Part shown: positions 63,999 to 64,000 of the stretch, in pieces
Position numbering within the stretch: position 1 is the stretch's first letter
How the letters are laid out: every line of letters begins with the position of its first letter
Source of the DNA: an uncultured Micrococcaceae bacterium
GTDB taxonomy: Bacteria; Actinomycetota; Actinomycetes; Actinomycetales; Micrococcaceae
Assembly (NCBI GenBank): GCA_947502645.1
Contig: CANNAD010000001.1
Coordinates: forward strand, 806,001 to 870,000
DNA: 64,000 nt
Direction of reading: 5' to 3'
The notes under the pieces: generated by a model
The model's database searches: none
Seen by the model: only the letters and a program-made list of their open reading frames with translations
Told to the model about the DNA's origin: nothing
Program-made: the position numbers and the translations under genes

Positions 63999-64000
63999 CA

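Overview
The window is a 64 kb stretch of a high-GC Gram-positive chromosome, most likely Arthrobacter sensu lato (Micrococcaceae). The evidence is the high GC content, frequent GTG and TTG starts, actinobacterial families (CsoR, a resuscitation-promoting-factor-like LysM protein, a CGNR-type regulator, DUF5129, DUF4031, DUF402, LigD-type polymerase plus LigC-type ligase), and the housekeeping block rpsF-ssb-rpsR-rplI followed by dnaB. About 65 genes or gene remnants were placed. I saw no rRNA, tRNA, CRISPR array or transposase.

Layout. 0-2.6 kb: the end of an arsenic-type operon (ArsO-like flavoprotein, LMW-PTP arsenate reductase) and a small hydrophobic protein. 2.6-9.6 kb: a TetR/aminoglycoside-phosphotransferase-like pair divergent from a DHA2 drug exporter, a SulP anion transporter, a CynX-like MFS carrier and an esterase. 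9.7-13.4 kb: a copper locus in which a CsoR operator lies between a Met/His-rich lipoprotein and csoR-copZ-copA. 13.4-26.6 kb: mixed chromosomal genes, including a DMT exporter with its CGNR-like regulator, DinB, TPR, HIT, acetyltransferase, a DJ-1/PfpI protein, an unrecognised 562-residue membrane protein, MATE, DUF5129 and DUF4031-HD. 26.6-31.4 kb: a BNR-repeat/MoaD pair, a secreted Rpf-like protein with a probable structured leader, and a three-gene operon of a heme-oxygenase-like diiron protein, a glycosyltransferase and a CDGSH protein.

31.4-39.7 kb is the most rearranged part. It holds a frameshifted antitoxin remnant, two tandem paralogous membrane GGDEF-EAL genes, and two near-identical copies of a palindromic repeat that provide the 3' ends of the genes they follow. 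Between the repeats lie a GNAT fragment, a NarL-type two-component system and a DUF402 gene. 39.8-42.3 kb: siderophore-interacting protein, LysE exporter, cupin and YczE-like membrane protein. 42.3-48.3 kb: dnaB interrupted by a large intein with class 3 signatures, an upstream region dense in DnaA-box-like sequences, and the rplI-rpsR-ssb-rpsF operon. 48.5-50.6 kb: LigD-type polymerase and LigC-type ligase genes whose stop codons overlap. 50.6-53.5 kb: a processive glycosyltransferase with a tiny partner, and an M18 aminopeptidase. 53.6-62.7 kb: a two-component system followed by two ABC exporters, then a divergent TetR gene and an MMPL transporter with tandem operators between them. The last gene runs off the right edge.

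The best leads are the class 3 dnaB intein carrying a Cys-rich homing endonuclease, the DnaA-box cluster at dnaB, the 73-bp palindromic repeat pair, the diiron/GT2/CDGSH operon, and the CsoR-linked lipoprotein. All functional statements rest on reading motifs by eye; no database search was run.
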